Shown here: piece by piece, positions 47,915-55,479 of the stretch
How the letters are laid out: each line of letters starts with the position of its first letter
How positions within the stretch are numbered: the first letter of the stretch is position 1
IMG/VR virus record: IMGVR_UViG_3300041409_000335
Coordinates: 1-58,415 of that record
DNA: 58,415 nucleotides
Source of the DNA: a virus
Strand: one strand, 5' to 3'
Position numbers and translations under genes: made by a program
Notes under the pieces: model-generated
The model's input: the letters and a program-made list of their open reading frames with translations, nothing else
What the model was told of the DNA's origin: nothing
Database searches by the model: none

Positions 47915-48672
47915 ACCGGGAAATAGTCTGTGTCTTCCTTCCAGTACTTCAGCAGGCCGAGAAAGAGATCGTGATAATACTCCGGGGGCTTGGGCCATTC
48001 GTAGCAACCGAGGACCGCCGGCCCTTTGCTGCTCAGTGCGATGCTGATGAGCACTTCCGGCATCGGCTGGATCGCGCCGGCATAAGCGCCGAGCTGCACA
48101 CTCCAGTTTGAGTAGTAGGTGAACTTGCCCTTCTTCTTCGTCACGTCCTGAGTCTTCACGTCCATGCACGCAATGCGGCCGTCGATGAGCTGAGCAACGT
48201 GATCGACGCGTCCAGCGTAGCCTTGGCCGATCACCGACTTCTCAACCATCAGGGAGCGCACGACGTTCTTCTGGTACCAGCCGACGTAGGCGTGGAACTG
48301 CGGGAGCATCGGATCGCCGGGGTGAACCAAGGTTGAAGCCTCCACCGCCAGCTTCTCCGGGGGCACCTTCGTTGCCCGCTCATGGAAGCTCTGGCAAAGG
48401 GAGTGGAAGTCACCGCCGAGATCGCGGGCCGCCTGGCCGTGCTCGTCGGCGTACTTGCAGCAGCGGTCAAAGTAATCGTCGTCGCTCTCGTTTGGCAGCC
48501 GCGTGGTTGTCGCCGTGGACTCGAACATCTGCTTTCGGAAGTAGTACTTGAGCGCCGGGCTTCCGAGCACGTTCAAGACAGTCGTGGGCGATGGCAGTGC
48601 ATTGACCTTCCTCGCGTCTCTGAGATTTCCGTCGATCAACTCACCCGTGTTTTTATCGTAAAAATGACTCAT
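47911..48672 (-). CDS. PD-(D/E)XK exonuclease
   Basis: The protein has 253 aa. The core GRVDHV (154-159, Asp157) and MDVKT (170-174, D171-x-K173) is the PD-(D/E)XK metal site; the helix SVQLGAYAG (Q193, Y197) is the QxxxY motif of the RecB/Cas4/lambda-exonuclease group. It would resect double-strand ends to give single strands for the annealing protein encoded at 49083-50666. The two are separated by an HNH gene. ATGA overlap with that HNH gene sets the start. Confidence 0.85.
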   Translation of the reverse strand: MSHFYDKNTGELIDGNLRDARKVNALPSPTTVLNVLGSPALKYYFRKQMFESTATTTRLPNESDDDYFDRCCKYADEHGQAARDLGGDFHSLCQSFHERATKVPPEKLAVEASTLVHPGDPMLPQFHAYVGWYQKNVVRSLMVEKSVIGQGYAGRVDHVAQLIDGRIACMDVKTQDVTKKKGKFTYYSNWSVQLGAYAGAIQPMPEVLISIALSSKGPAVLGCYEWPKPPEYYHDLFLGLLKYWKEDTDYFPV

Positions 48673-49079
48673 ACTGTTTTCTTCTTCTGTTGTTGGTGAT
48701 GCCTCCTGCAAAGCCATCTGACATTGAGTGGCTTTGAGTAGTTATCGTGGTGTGCTTCTGTCCGTACATTGCCGCAAACCTCACAAGGCTTGCTGATTAG
48801 TTCTCCTCTGCGTCTGGCATTTCGACACAGTTGCCGTGCCCGCATCCTCTTCGGCCAGCGAGCCAATTTCGTTTCGTGATACCGTCTCTGCTTTGTTGGG
48901 TTTCGTTTCGCATAGTCAGCGCGGTACTGCATGAAGTGTGTCTTCCGTTTCAGGAAGTTGACGGTTCGTTCCTTCTTGGAGCATTCACAGCATTCACTTC
49001 GCAGCAGTCTGGTACCCGAACGCTTGTAGAAATTCTTAAGCGTCTTCTCCTCGCCGCATTTTCTGCACTTCTTGAACAT
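48669..49079 (-). CDS. HNH-type zinc endonuclease (homing candidate)
   Basis: The protein has 136 aa. N-terminal CRKC (5-8) and CECS (31-34) form a treble-clef zinc finger; basic helices follow; the end has CEVC (99-102), EAHHDNYS (108-115) and WLCRRHH (122-128), an HNH-like beta-beta-alpha metal site. Such genes move into phage operons as homing nucleases. Here it splits the annealing-protein gene from its exonuclease. It starts three bases after the upstream stop. Confidence 0.75.
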   Translation of the reverse strand: MFKKCRKCGEEKTLKNFYKRSGTRLLRSECCECSKKERTVNFLKRKTHFMQYRADYAKRNPTKQRRYHETKLARWPKRMRARQLCRNARRRGELISKPCEVCGNVRTEAHHDNYSKPLNVRWLCRRHHQQQKKKTV

Positions 49080-49082
49080 AGG

Positions 49083-50666
49083 TCAGAATGGAACGTCGTC
49101 GTTGTCTGGCCCCTTGGGATCTATCGCCTCACGCTCCGTTGTCGTTTTCTCCGCGTCCATGTGCTTCCGGGCTTCCTCGCAGGCTGCCGCGAACTTCACC
49201 GACTCTGCCGACGGCGGCCGGCCCTGATACGGCTCGGCCGTGAAGTTCTTCACGACGCCAAACCAGTATTTGTTGTCGAGGCGGGCAAGCTGTCCGAGCG
49301 TCTTCCCCTTGTAGGTTTTCTTGGCCGCGTCCTTGGGAGCGAACGGGAGCTTGGCGAACATCCATTCATGCTCCTCGTAGTCTTCCTTGTTGGGATCGGC
49401 TTCCTGCCATTGCGTGCCGCACGACTTGCACCAGACGACGCCGATGAGATCCTCATGCTTCGTGATCGCCGTCGAGTTGCAGGCAGGGCAGCCGACAGCC
49501 TTGGGTGTAGGCGCGGGCTTGGCCGGCGGAGTGGCCGGGGGCAGAGGCATGGCCACAAACCCGCGCTGAACCTCCTCCATGAATTCCGGGGGGCAGTTCG
49601 ACGCCATCGCATAGACCGCGCCTCGATGCTTCTCGGCCAGCGACTTCACGCTCTCCTTGAAATTTGCACGGTCGAATCCCTCGAACATCTTCGCCGGCTG
49701 AGCATCGGCCAGGCTCTCGTTCGGGAGAATCCAGGCGGCATCCGTGCCGTACTTCCACCAGGCCCATTCATCGTCGGGAGTGATGAGCGTGAGGAGCCGC
49801 GCCTTGCAAGCTGCAAGGAACGATGCCCATTCCTCCTCACTCGTGACTTTGGCAGGAGTCGCAGGAGCCTTGGCTGCCGTAGCGGCTTGGGGGGCAGGAG
49901 CCGGTTTCGCAGCTTGCGCCGGTCTCTGAGGGGTAGGCGCGGCCGGTCGCTCTGCGGGGCGTTTAGGAGGGTGATCGTCAGCCGGCGGCCCGTCGTCGTC
50001 GCCAATGTCTTGAGTCAGGAAGTCGGAAGAGGCTGTAGCCGTGATGGTAGCGTCCACGAATGCCCGCTTTTTGGCCATCTTGAGCACCGTGTTGTAGTAA
50101 TCGGCCGGGCTGTCGTGCTCAACCTTCTCGACGGACTGGCTTTCGATCACCTTCGCCCCATCCTCCCACTTCGCGCCGCATCCGCCCTTCTTGGCGAAGC
50201 AGAGCCATCCGCCGCCGTATTCGGCCTTGCCCTTGATGATCGTCTCCTTGCCGCATTCCGGGCACTTCCGCGCCCCTCCCTTCCAACGGTATTTGCCCTC
50301 AAGGGTTGTGCAGCAGCCGACGCCTTGGCCGACAAAGTTGCCGGACTGGATGGACTTGAGCGTGCAAATTACCCGGTACTCCTTGTGCCCCCGCTCATGG
50401 TTCGTCTCCTGAATGTGATACTCAGGGGCCAGCCGGAACGTCATGGTGAGCTTTTGGGCTCCGGGCTGGAGCAGCGTCTTGCGGTCACCGCAGCCGGGCA
50501 CGGTGCCGTAATGCACGCCTTCCTGCATCACCTTGGCCATCACGTCTTGGATGAGCCGGACTTGCTGGAGGATGTCGGCAACGGCCATCGCGTTGTCCTG
50601 AGGACGCGTGACGGCCGTTTGCTGGTGTTGTGGCACAATGGCCATGTCGGTAGGTTGATCGCTCAT
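49083..50666 (-). CDS. single-strand annealing-type recombination protein
   Basis: The protein has 527 aa. Residues 30-200 (VMAKVMQEGVHYGTVPGCG, then LLQPGAQKL) belong to a family I recall beside exonucleases in many phages, with Rad52-like annealing as the best guess. A Cys4 knuckle (KCPECGKE ... LCFAKKGGC) is inserted. A Pro/Ala linker is followed by a helical domain, a second Cys4 ribbon (CPACN ... WCKSC) and a YKGKTLGQLARLDNKYW module. The last residues, NDDVPF, mimic the acidic tip of bacterial SSB that recruits host repair proteins. With the exonuclease downstream it makes a two-part recombination system. Confidence 0.6.
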   Translation of the reverse strand: MSDQPTDMAIVPQHQQTAVTRPQDNAMAVADILQQVRLIQDVMAKVMQEGVHYGTVPGCGDRKTLLQPGAQKLTMTFRLAPEYHIQETNHERGHKEYRVICTLKSIQSGNFVGQGVGCCTTLEGKYRWKGGARKCPECGKETIIKGKAEYGGGWLCFAKKGGCGAKWEDGAKVIESQSVEKVEHDSPADYYNTVLKMAKKRAFVDATITATASSDFLTQDIGDDDGPPADDHPPKRPAERPAAPTPQRPAQAAKPAPAPQAATAAKAPATPAKVTSEEEWASFLAACKARLLTLITPDDEWAWWKYGTDAAWILPNESLADAQPAKMFEGFDRANFKESVKSLAEKHRGAVYAMASNCPPEFMEEVQRGFVAMPLPPATPPAKPAPTPKAVGCPACNSTAITKHEDLIGVVWCKSCGTQWQEADPNKEDYEEHEWMFAKLPFAPKDAAKKTYKGKTLGQLARLDNKYWFGVVKNFTAEPYQGRPPSAESVKFAAACEEARKHMDAEKTTTEREAIDPKGPDNDDVPF

Positions 50667-50669
50667 AAG

Positions 50670-51392
50670 TCAGTTGAATCCGTTAATGAATTTCCGCATC
50701 GCCTCCCTGTCGTGAGCTTCCCGCTGATCGGCCATCATCAGCGACATTCCGAGCTGGATCGCAATGTGGCCTTCCGTCTCCGGGTGTTTGCCCAAGTCGC
50801 TGCCCATCGAGGCGAAGGCATTCCTGCACGCATCGCGCACGTCTCCGCGCCGGTTGAGTTCCTCCAAGGCGCGTTTCTTACACCATTCCAAATGCTGAGC
50901 CCGCGTCTCGACCTTCGTCACGGTCACCGATCCATCCGGCGTCGCCACCGGCCCGCCCGGCCCGTCGCCCGTTATCACCTCGAAAATCTTTGCGCCAACT
51001 TCCATCGCCCGCGCCACGGCCGCGTTGCTCTTCTTGTCCTCCATGTCCTTCAGCAGCTTCGCCCAGCGTTCAGCCGGCGGAGTGGTGTTGGTCTTGTCCG
51101 CCAGCTCCTTCACCAGTTCAACGGCCTCTTTCGGCGTCTCGAATGTCAGCGTCGCATAGGTGGAGTCGAACTCGTCATCGTTGTCCTCCAAGAATTGCGG
51201 GTGCTTCGAGAAATCGGGCATGTAGCTCTCGCGGTTACCGCCGCCGTTGCGGGTGTAAATGTAGATCCGCGTCCCGTCATCCGACGGGTAGCAGTCGCGG
51301 AAGCGCCCGCAGTCTTCCGTCTTCAGATCGAGCAGAGTTAGGAAGATGGCCGCGTTCGGGGTGCGGCCAAAAAGCATGTTGTAGAGGCTCAT
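50670..51392 (-). CDS. conserved phage protein (MSLYNMLFG type, 240 aa)
   Basis: It begins MSLYNMLFGRTPNAAIFL, then GRFRDCYPSDDGTRIYIYTR and NGGGNRESY. I recall this start in many phages, always of unknown function. Later segments are helical, with a GDGPGGPVATPDG loop. It is ATGA-coupled to the 134-aa gene and lies three bases before the annealing-protein gene. Confidence 0.7.
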   Translation of the reverse strand: MSLYNMLFGRTPNAAIFLTLLDLKTEDCGRFRDCYPSDDGTRIYIYTRNGGGNRESYMPDFSKHPQFLEDNDDEFDSTYATLTFETPKEAVELVKELADKTNTTPPAERWAKLLKDMEDKKSNAAVARAMEVGAKIFEVITGDGPGGPVATPDGSVTVTKVETRAQHLEWCKKRALEELNRRGDVRDACRNAFASMGSDLGKHPETEGHIAIQLGMSLMMADQREAHDREAMRKFINGFN

Positions 51393-51793
51393 GGTTTTTT
51401 GGGGTTGAGGATTACGAAGTAAGGCATGGAGCCGGGGAACGCTCGCCACATGGAGCGCGGCATCACCCACCTTCCCAGGCCCAGGCCCATAGCCATCACA
51501 AAGAGCTGCTCAATGTGGACGTGCTCGCCCCATTGATCCCCGCGCTGCGTGACGCACGCCTGAAGGAAGCTCCATCCTCCGCCCTTGGCCTCTTGGAATT
51601 CTTCGGGCAGCTCGTTGAGCAGCTCTGTGACTTCGGCCCGATGGCTCTCAAGACGGACGGGGTGAAGCCCGTACCTGTTGACCACTCCTTCGACGAGCAC
51701 CATGCCAGCGGGCGGGCCGCCAGCCGTCTCCTCTTCGGTGAAAAGGCAGTCCAGGAAGATCGCATTCACCGCATCGGCAGTCAGTGTGCTCAT
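51389..51793 (-). CDS. hypothetical protein (134 aa)
   Basis: From MSTLTADAVNAIFLDCLF, acidic N-terminal half with ELPEEFQEA, then GGGWSFLQACVTQRGDQWGE, an aromatic/Gly region shared with other phage proteins of unknown role. Start by ATGA overlap. Confidence 0.6.
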   Translation of the reverse strand: MSTLTADAVNAIFLDCLFTEEETAGGPPAGMVLVEGVVNRYGLHPVRLESHRAEVTELLNELPEEFQEAKGGGWSFLQACVTQRGDQWGEHVHIEQLFVMAMGLGLGRWVMPRSMWRAFPGSMPYFVILNPKKP

Positions 51794-52146
51794 GTGAGTC
51801 GCTCGCTGATCTTTGGTTGCTCCGTCTCTCCAAGGATGAATTCGACATCGATCACCGCTCCGCTTTCGAGCGCGTCGAAATTCTCCATCAGGTGAAGATG
51901 CGCGACGTGAAAGGTGCGCGGGTTCACTCCCCAGGAAAACGCATCGTAAGTCGCGTTGCGATCCACGCCGGAACATTCCATCCGGCAGAGCACGATGCAG
52001 GGATCATCGAACCCGAAACCGGCGCGGCGCAAAAGGAATGCCTCTGCGACGGGCTGATCCGGCGTGTGCGCAGATGGCACCATCTTGATCGCAATGACGG
52101 GAATGAACGTCCCGCGATCCCTCAGCTCGAAAGCCTTAGTGATCAT
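51790..52146 (-). CDS. hypothetical conserved protein (118 aa)
   Basis: It starts MITKAFELRDRGTFIPVIAI, followed by AFLLRRAGFG and CIVLCRMECSG, and a HVAHLHLMENFDAL segment. I recall this pattern in uncultured phages only. An alpha/beta fold is likely. Coupled by ATGA on both sides. Confidence 0.6.
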   Translation of the reverse strand: MITKAFELRDRGTFIPVIAIKMVPSAHTPDQPVAEAFLLRRAGFGFDDPCIVLCRMECSGVDRNATYDAFSWGVNPRTFHVAHLHLMENFDALESGAVIDVEFILGETEQPKISERLT

Positions 52147-52334
52147 TTGGAGATCTCCTCCGGGCGATGTTCGCGCCAGTCAACGTCGCCATCCCAGTCG
52201 AAGGCGATGAAATCGGCGACATCGATGCGGCGCACGGTGATCGTCCCGCAGTTTGCGCCATGTTGATCGAAGAGGGTGAACCCGCAGTGCTGCGGGTTGC
52301 AGTAGGTACAGCGCAGGGTGAATTTCTTTCTCAT
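52143..52334 (-). CDS. small Cys protein (63 aa)
   Basis: MRKKFTLRCTYCNPQHCGF (C9-x2-C12, C17) with a later Cys can bind zinc; the tail is acidic/Trp-containing (FDWDGDVDWREH). Unknown role. Start set by ATGA. Confidence 0.6.
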   Translation of the reverse strand: MRKKFTLRCTYCNPQHCGFTLFDQHGANCGTITVRRIDVADFIAFDWDGDVDWREHRPEEISK

Positions 52335-52561
52335 GCTTTTGGTCTTTCGGGCTTGGGCTTTCTTTCGGTGTTCCACGGCGGGCCGCTGAAATGATGCTGC
52401 TGAAATGCGACGAGCAAAGCGGCTCCTCCTTTGAGCTTCGCTGCTTCAGTGACGAGCCGGGCCGACTCTGCCGCGCCTCGTTTCCAGACGGATTTATCGT
52501 CGCTCATCTGGTGAAACCAGTCGTGTCGATCAAGCTGATCGTACAGCTCGACGAGAGTCAT
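52331..52561 (-). CDS. small helical protein (76 aa)
   Basis: MTLVELYDQLDRHDWFHQM suggests a HxxW-type helical hairpin; the C terminus is Lys/Pro-rich and basic. No family recognised. ATGA overlap with both neighbours. Confidence 0.55.
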   Translation of the reverse strand: MTLVELYDQLDRHDWFHQMSDDKSVWKRGAAESARLVTEAAKLKGGAALLVAFQQHHFSGPPWNTERKPKPERPKA

Positions 52562-52839
52562 GGCGTCTCCTTGTCGATCATCTCCCGCAGAAGCCTGCCC
52601 GCTTCACTGCGCTCTGCGTCCAATGCTTCGAGACGGGCCAAGGCAGCGCGACAGGTGGCGATCAGATCGTCGTGCGTGTTCCAGCAGTGAGCGAGGCGTC
52701 GCGCATTGGCTTCGCGCTGTTCAGCAGGAGCCTCATACCCGCCATCGTCTTCAATCGTCGCGATGCAAAACTTGTCGTCGGAAGTAACCAGGCTGCTGCC
52801 GGACACAACGAGCATCCCCGCAGTGTGCGCCGCGCTCAT
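52558..52839 (-). CDS. hypothetical protein (93 aa)
   Basis: It begins MSAAHTAGMLVVSGSSLV, a beta-rich start followed by REANARRLAHCWNTHDDLIA and a charged coiled end. The pair ANARR/C-W-N-x-H-D-D-L is common in phage and plasmid proteins of unknown function. Start by ATGA at 52839. Confidence 0.6.
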   Translation of the reverse strand: MSAAHTAGMLVVSGSSLVTSDDKFCIATIEDDGGYEAPAEQREANARRLAHCWNTHDDLIATCRAALARLEALDAERSEAGRLLREMIDKETP

Positions 52840-53201
52840 GATCCGCAGATGGTGCAAATGGTTGAGCCTTCAACGTAGGAATGCTGGCAGGGCTCCCCGG
52901 CTGAAGATGAGAGAGGGATTTCGGGGAGGTTCTTCACTTCGGCCAGCGAGGCTAGAATGTTTTCCTCGATCTCCTTGGATGCCCTGGCCGCGAACTTCGT
53001 GAGCACGGGGCCAATGTAGTTCAGAAGTTGGGCGGAGATGTCGGGGTGAAGAACCATCTTCAAATCGCTTTTGTTGCGATCCTCGTAGGCGATGGTTGCG
53101 ACGTACTGCCCGGCGTTGTCGGAGTACGATGGCTGAAGTTCAATGGACAGGAGGCGGAGTTTCATGGGGTGCGGGGGGGTTGTTGGTTGAATGATCGTCA
53201 T
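52836..53201 (-). CDS. hypothetical protein after the structured RNA (121 aa)
   Basis: First gene after the folded RNA (53221-53301), starting 12 bases after its U tract. Beta-rich start (MKLRLLSIELQPSYSDNAGQ; also a possible start at 53165), then a helix and a terminal CTICGS. A zinc pair with CQHS near the end is possible. It may be controlled by the RNA in front of it. Function unknown. Confidence 0.6.
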   Translation of the reverse strand: MTIIQPTTPPHPMKLRLLSIELQPSYSDNAGQYVATIAYEDRNKSDLKMVLHPDISAQLLNYIGPVLTKFAARASKEIEENILASLAEVKNLPEIPLSSSAGEPCQHSYVEGSTICTICGS

Positions 53202-53208
53202 GGTCTTT

Positions 53209-53305
53209 TTCTAAAAAGCGGTGCGGTTGTTTAGAGGCAAAGACACGCGGGACGAACCGCTGAATAAACCTTTGGGGCGTTGCCGCTTCCCACAACCGCA
53301 CTGCG
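53209..53305 (-). ncRNA. structured RNA / leader element with terminator-like end
   Basis: On the - strand GUGCGGUUGU (53301-53292) pairs perfectly with ACAACCGCAC (53230-53221). Inside, GGG-AA-GCG-GCAA-CGC-CCC makes a stem with a GNRA tetraloop, and AAAG/CUUU plus GCGG/CCGC make a second arm. The 3' side continues CGC-UUUUU (53213-53217), so the closing stem also looks like an intrinsic terminator. The gene at 53201 begins 12 bases later. The fold fits a small RNA or a riboswitch-like attenuator. Confidence 0.65.
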
Positions 53306-53310
53306 AAAGC

Positions 53311-53339
53311 ACTGTATTTAATTAAGAACCGTTTTGCAA
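53311..53339 (-). promoter_or_regulatory. promoter of the structured RNA, with TTAATTAAATA motif
   Basis: TTGCAA (53334-53339) and TACAGT (53311-53316) are separated by exactly 17 bases on the - strand. The predicted start, about 7 bases after TACAGT, is near 53304, at the foot of the RNA's closing stem. The spacer/-10 contains TTAATTAAATA (53315-53325). The 15-mer TTAATTAAATACAGT is identical to the one at 57811-57825. Confidence 0.65.
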
Positions 53340-53528
53340 GGAGAGAATAATTTTTTTCTCCGGCTCAACGAGCGTGTTCAGGATTTTCCGGGCCAGTTCG
53401 GGATCGCGTTTGATCCGCCCTTCAAGCTCCCAGCAACGATCACAACGCTTCGTACCTGTCATCGTCGTGGACTTGCCGCACACCCCGCAGGGCACCGTCG
53501 GTTTTTTGCAGTTGGTTTTCATTTTCAT
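53322..53528 (-). CDS. zinc-finger-type small protein (68 aa)
   Basis: Starting at MKMKTNCKKPTVP, it has CGVC (14-17) and CDRC (29-32), a clear zinc ribbon, followed by a helix (RIKRDPELARKILNTLV). Ribosome site GGTGG ahead of ATG 53528. Its stop lies inside the TTAATTAAATA motif. Confidence 0.7.
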   Translation of the reverse strand: MKMKTNCKKPTVPCGVCGKSTTMTGTKRCDRCWELEGRIKRDPELARKILNTLVEPEKKIILSLQNGS

Positions 53529-53650
53529 AGTGAATTCCACCGGATGGCGTTACCGACCGCCGACAGCCTGTGATCCGGGCGGCCGGATACCTCCATTGTC
53601 CGCGCAGCAGGCTTGAACCCGTGACGTGAAGGAGTGCTTTTGCAATTCAT
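53525..53650 (-). CDS. micro protein (41 aa)
   Basis: ATG 53650, behind GAGG, begins a 41-residue basic product (MNCKSTPSRHGFKPAARTME). Its stop overlaps the next start by ATGA (53525-53528). The coupling is the only evidence; function unknown. Confidence 0.5.
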   Translation of the reverse strand: MNCKSTPSRHGFKPAARTMEVSGRPDHRLSAVGNAIRWNSL

Positions 53651-53679
53651 GGCTGCCTCGTTTTCTCCGGTGGAAAAGT

Positions 53680-55479
53680 TCATCTGGTAATCACGCAGAT
53701 CGCCGTGTTGACCATCGTCCCGGATTCTTTGAAGGCTCCGGGCTCAAGCTCGATCCACTCGTCGCAGATCGGCTGAAGCTCTTCCTGCTGCCGTGGTCCG
53801 TTCGCGCAGATGGCGACGAGACGGCCGCCAGGCTTCAGCATCGTCAGCGCGTGCCGAATGTGGGCGATGTCCGCGCCGCGCTCAAACGGAGGATTCATCA
53901 CGATGCGATCCACGGGCCAGTTGCCACGGCTGAACGTGAGGAAGTCCGCACAATGGATCGGAGTGATCGGGAACTCACCTTTCAAACGCTTCACCAGCTC
54001 GGCGTTGATCTCCACGGCCACGGGCAGGCCGTCGCCTTGTTTGCAGATCGCAGTCAGAATGTTCCCCGTGCCCGCGCTCGGCTCGAGTACAACCATTTTC
54101 GGCCTGATGTCAGCCAGGGCAACGAGGCGCTCAGCCAGGGCCGGGGGAGTGGGAAACAACTGGTGAGAGACGACGACTTGCACGCCAGCCTTGAGCGTGG
54201 CCCGCATCGCGTCGATAGCTTCGCCCGTCTCTTCGGCTGCCGCGTCCTTCACCGGCTCGGCCTTGGGCTTGGGTGGCGTGGCGTCCGCCAGTTCAAAGGC
54301 GCGGGCAGTCTCGGCACGAACGCGCCCTTGCAGCCGGGCAATATCCACGTCGGCCTTGCTCATTATTCCGGCCAGCTTGTCGAACGGGATTATCCGGGTG
54401 AAGTCACGCGTGGGCGATCCGTCCGCGTTTGTGTTTCCCCAGTTGTCCAGGAGCGTCACTGAAACCTTGTTCACCTTCTGGATCTTGCTCCATCCCCGGT
54501 TTACCAAGCATCGGCACGCACCGCCCACTTCAGGGCCGATCTTGTCCGCCACTGTACCACCATCGGCCGCGAGCATGGCTCTTTCGTACGCCAGGCGGTG
54601 ATCGTAGTGCGACACCCAGCGGGCATGACGTGCGTTCGCTGCGGTGTAAACCTTCTCGGCCTTCAGCCGGCATTCCTCGACAGTCATCGATGGGCAGTCG
54701 CGGTACCTTTCGCCGTCTGGCTTGAGCACATCCCACGCGGACCAAAACTGGTTCAATGTGGGATGACGGCAGACGCCAGGATTGCCAGGGCGCGTCAGGT
54801 TGCCCAGGGCGCTGCAAACCTCCACCCTGTTCTCCTCGCTGATGACGAGGGGGCGAGTCTCGCCCGTCGTCCTGCTCTTCAGCTTCAGTTCGCCGCGCCA
54901 GAAGCGCAGCGCATATTCGCCGTCGTCAATGCACTTCACCCGCTTGCGCTTGTCCGCCTCAATGCCCTTGATCCGCCGGGCGCGAACGTCCGGCCGCTCC
55001 TTGTAGCTCGCGGCACGCACGGCACCGGCCGCCCGGCTCTTCCAGTATTCGGACTGCTCCCACATTTTCACCGTGCGTCTCATCCCGTTTTCGATCCGCT
55101 CGGCGTCCTTCCGGGCGTGCTTCTCGCTGTGATGTCCGACAAGGATCGGCTGTCCGAAAGGAATGTGACTGGCGATGGCGTCCACGCTCTTGCGTGCCCG
55201 CTCCGCGTCCTCCCGTCGGTTGTCGCTGTACTCGTCGAACCGCTCGGCGCGTTGCTCGGCGCGTTCGGCAAGCGTGGTGTCCTCGTCGCCCACTTCGCCG
55301 CATAGCTCAAGAAGCAGATCCTCCCGCTCCGGCGTCCACATGGGCGCAACGAAAAGCTCCTGCTTCGGTGCCCATTTGAACCCGTGGGCTTTTACCTTGG
55401 CGTATGTTTCCGGATCGAGCCGCTCGGTTGAGTAGAGGCGCAGCTTGTTGTCGTCTGGTGAATAAGTCGCTGTCGTCAT
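53680..55479 (-). CDS. DUF3560 - N6-adenine methyltransferase fusion (599 aa)
   Basis: Residues 1-190 match the DUF3560 region of mobile-element proteins (GFKWAPKQELFVAPMWTPER, charged coiled stretch, then FGQPILVGHHSEKHARKDAE). Residues 444-599 are a class I methyltransferase: EPSAGTGN (466-473) binds SAM and NPPF (529-532) is the catalytic motif of adenine-N6 or similar amino-methyltransferases. It probably methylates phage or host DNA, protecting it from restriction. Start ATG 55479 overlaps the upstream stop by ATGA. Confidence 0.85.
   Translation of the reverse strand: MTTATYSPDDNKLRLYSTERLDPETYAKVKAHGFKWAPKQELFVAPMWTPEREDLLLELCGEVGDEDTTLAERAEQRAERFDEYSDNRREDAERARKSVDAIASHIPFGQPILVGHHSEKHARKDAERIENGMRRTVKMWEQSEYWKSRAAGAVRAASYKERPDVRARRIKGIEADKRKRVKCIDDGEYALRFWRGELKLKSRTTGETRPLVISEENRVEVCSALGNLTRPGNPGVCRHPTLNQFWSAWDVLKPDGERYRDCPSMTVEECRLKAEKVYTAANARHARWVSHYDHRLAYERAMLAADGGTVADKIGPEVGGACRCLVNRGWSKIQKVNKVSVTLLDNWGNTNADGSPTRDFTRIIPFDKLAGIMSKADVDIARLQGRVRAETARAFELADATPPKPKAEPVKDAAAEETGEAIDAMRATLKAGVQVVVSHQLFPTPPALAERLVALADIRPKMVVLEPSAGTGNILTAICKQGDGLPVAVEINAELVKRLKGEFPITPIHCADFLTFSRGNWPVDRIVMNPPFERGADIAHIRHALTMLKPGGRLVAICANGPRQQEELQPICDEWIELEPGAFKESGTMVNTAICVITR

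Noticed and set aside
48831-51341. Long + strand open frame of 836 codons across the recombination genes
   Set aside because: It is the antisense shadow of the annealing-protein, HNH and 240-aa genes, which have recognisable domains and overlap-coupled starts. Its composition is Arg/Leu/Pro-rich, as expected of antisense frames in GC-rich DNA.
53590-53650. GGTTCAAGCC on the - strand, resembling a tRNA T-loop
   Set aside because: The flanking bases do not form a T-stem, no anticodon arm or acceptor stem could be drawn, and a coupled micro-gene occupies the site.
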